A stretch of 21,865 nt of DNA from Leucobacter sp. UBA1945 (lineage in GTDB: Bacteria; Actinomycetota; Actinomycetes; Actinomycetales; Microbacteriaceae), in assembly GCA_002336855.1 (NCBI GenBank), contig DDEV01000082.1:13815-35679 (forward strand), given 5' to 3'. The notes beneath the pieces were generated by a model. The model did no database searches. It saw nothing but the letters and a program-made list of their open reading frames with translations, and was not told the origin of the DNA. The translations under genes and the position numbers were made by a program. Each line of letters starts with the position of its first letter. Position 1 is the stretch's first letter. Below, piece by piece: positions 20,767 through 21,865 of the stretch.

Positions 20767-20881
20767 CGAACGTCACGGAAGCCTGCGAGAGTCACACTTA
20801 CGAGCCGCAATTTTCGGGTACGTTCGCACGTTTGTGTGACGGTCACGGATGTCACCCTCGTCGAAATCCCGGTAACGCAAA

Positions 20882-20914
20882 AGGCGGGGCCGGGCCGAAG
20901 CCCTGACCCCGCCT
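20882..20914 (-). terminator. Intrinsic terminator of the acyl-CoA dehydrogenase gene
   Basis: AGGCGGGG (20882-20889) pairs with CCCCGCCT (20907-20914), with an inner GGGC/GCCC stem around CGAA. On the transcribed minus strand the stem is followed by TTTT, 13 bases after the stop codon. Confidence 0.85.
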
Positions 20915-20927
20915 CGCGGTGTGTCGT

Positions 20928-21865
20928 TTAGAAAGCGGCGATGCCGGTCAGCTCGCGGCCGATCACGAGCTGGTGCACCTCGTCGGTGCCCTCGTAGGTG
21001 CGCACCGACTCGAGGTTCGCCATGTGGCGCATCACCGGGAACTCCGAGGTGATGCCGTCACCGCCGAGCATCGCGCGGCACTTCGAGGCGATCGCGATGG
21101 CCTCGCGCACGTTGTTGAGCTTGCCCACCGAGATCTGGCCGTACGACAGCTTGCCCGCATCCTTCAGGCGGCCAAGGTGCAGCGCGAGCAGCAGGCCCTT
21201 CTCGTACTCCACGAACATGTCGGCCAGCTGGCCCTGGATGAGCTGCTTGCCGCCGATGAGCTCGCCGTACACGGTGCGCGTCTGGGCGCGGTTCACCGCA
21301 GCCTCGAGGCATGAGCGAGCGGCACCCATCACACCCCAGGCGATGCCGTAGCGCGCCTCGTTGAGGCACTTGAACGGGGCCGAGAGGCCGCGAGCCTCGG
21401 GCAGCATGGCGTCGAGCGGCAGGCGCATCTCGGTCAGCTCGATCTCGGTCTGCAGCGAGGCACGCATCGACAGCTTGTTGTCGATCGCGGTGGCCTTGAA
21501 CCCCGGAGTGTCGGTCGGCACGACGAAGCCGCGCACGACGCCCTCTTCATCTTTCGCCCAGATCACACCGACCGAGGCGATGGTGGCGAGGCCGATCCAA
21601 CGCTTCTTACCGTTGAGCACCCACTCGTCGCCCTCGCGGCGGGCGTGGGTGAGCATGGTGTTGGGGTCCGAGCCACCCTGGGGCTCGGTCAGGCCGAAGA
21701 AACCGATCGCCTCGCCGCGGCCCATTGCGGGCAGCCAGCGCTGCTTCTGCTCTTCGGTGCCATAGTGCCAGATGTAGGGCATCACGATCGCATTGTGCAG
21801 CGAAATGCCGAAATGGTCGGCGCCCTTCCAGCCCAGCTGACGCATCAGCACCGCCTCGTGGCGAT
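20928..21865 (-). CDS. gcdH: Glutaryl-CoA dehydrogenase-like acyl-CoA dehydrogenase, 5' end outside the window
   Basis: About 311 C-terminal residues; the frame stays open to the window edge (RHEAV before the first internal start), so the gene begins beyond it. The FAD/substrate region reads GFFGLTEPQGGSDPN, then WVLNGKKRWIGLA. The C-terminal helical domain has ARYGIAWGVMGAARSCLEAA, KQLIQGQLADMFVEYEKGLL and MLGGDGITSEFPVMRHMANL. The end SVRTYEGTDEVHQLVIGREL carries the catalytic-base Glu of the TYEGT motif as in glutaryl-CoA dehydrogenase, which oxidises and decarboxylates glutaryl-CoA to crotonyl-CoA in lysine/tryptophan breakdown. A related short-chain acyl-CoA dehydrogenase remains possible. 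Confidence 0.85.
   Translation of the reverse strand, partial: RHEAVLMRQLGWKGADHFGISLHNAIVMPYIWHYGTEEQKQRWLPAMGRGEAIGFFGLTEPQGGSDPNTMLTHARREGDEWVLNGKKRWIGLATIASVGVIWAKDEEGVVRGFVVPTDTPGFKATAIDNKLSMRASLQTEIELTEMRLPLDAMLPEARGLSAPFKCLNEARYGIAWGVMGAARSCLEAAVNRAQTRTVYGELIGGKQLIQGQLADMFVEYEKGLLLALHLGRLKDAGKLSYGQISVGKLNNVREAIAIASKCRAMLGGDGITSEFPVMRHMANLESVRTYEGTDEVHQLVIGRELTGIAAF

Noticed and set aside
20607..20906. Open frames encoding His-Pro or Thr-His repeats (and Trp-Ala on the other strand)
   Set aside because: They arise mechanically from the six-base tandem array, lack a ribosome binding site and have no conserved flanks.
1..21865. CRISPR array, insertion sequence, integrase or phage module
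   Set aside because: No regularly spaced repeats with unique spacers, no transposase or recombinase frame, and no terminal inverted repeats with target duplications were seen.

Overview
The window is GC-rich DNA with actinobacterial codon and promoter character. The LPXTG surface protein, the actinobacterial membrane-protein families, the MetP/MetS pair, the zf-TFIIB protein and luxS next to a nucleosidase all suggest an actinomycete, probably of the family Microbacteriaceae (Leucobacter-like). That placement is inference from gene content, not a database match. No insertion sequence, integrase, phage module or CRISPR array is visible. The region is chromosomal, with housekeeping, transport and signalling genes in short, mostly divergent or convergent units.

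Left part (1-5.7 kb): the 3' tip of an incoming gene and a near-duplicate of that tip, resembling the C-terminus of a flavin amine oxidase. Next is a membrane-anchored YceI-like protein (+). A RimK-type glutamate ligase carrying a C-terminal RCK_C (TrkA-C) domain (-) is divergent from its usual partner, a RimB-like retropepsin/'ATP-dependent zinc protease' (+); their start codons are only 24 bp apart. A sortase-anchored Ig-like surface protein (-) lies back-to-back with an MntR/DtxR-type regulator (+).

Middle part (5.7-11.3 kb): an actinobacterial membrane protein, a cold-shock protein, a methionine/alanine importer made of MetP and a 44-aa MetS that overlap by 4 nt, a zf-TFIIB protein, a glycine-zipper mini-protein, tRNA methyltransferase TrmL, a small helical protein and tRNA-Ser(CGA). 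Several of these genes show a TANNNT -10 box six or seven bases before the start codon, as expected for leaderless mRNAs.

11.3-15.6 kb: a catabolic/uptake locus. Lipoprotein-permease-ATPase genes for a polar amino-acid ABC importer overlap by ATGA and are followed, after a hairpin, by a divergent member of the arginase/agmatinase superfamily. An Lrp/AsnC regulator is transcribed the other way. Import and hydrolysis of a guanidino compound under AsnC control is the simplest reading, but two normally essential histidines of the hydrolase are replaced.

15.6-18.0 kb: an activated-methyl-cycle region with a nucleoside phosphorylase/MTAN-like protein plus a SIMPL-domain protein (-), then an unknown 85-aa protein and luxS (+). 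The leader of the 85-aa gene and the 85-aa/luxS spacer both hold substantial predicted RNA structures; the second has a 14-bp closing stem around two hairpins.

18.0-21.9 kb: a GntR (YtrA-type) regulator, a DUF1648 membrane protein and a CPBP protease in overlapping order, with a good promoter overlapped by an inverted repeat. Upstream lies a 14-unit hexanucleotide array whose G-rich strand should form G-quadruplexes. The last feature is a terminated, window-truncated glutaryl-CoA dehydrogenase gene.
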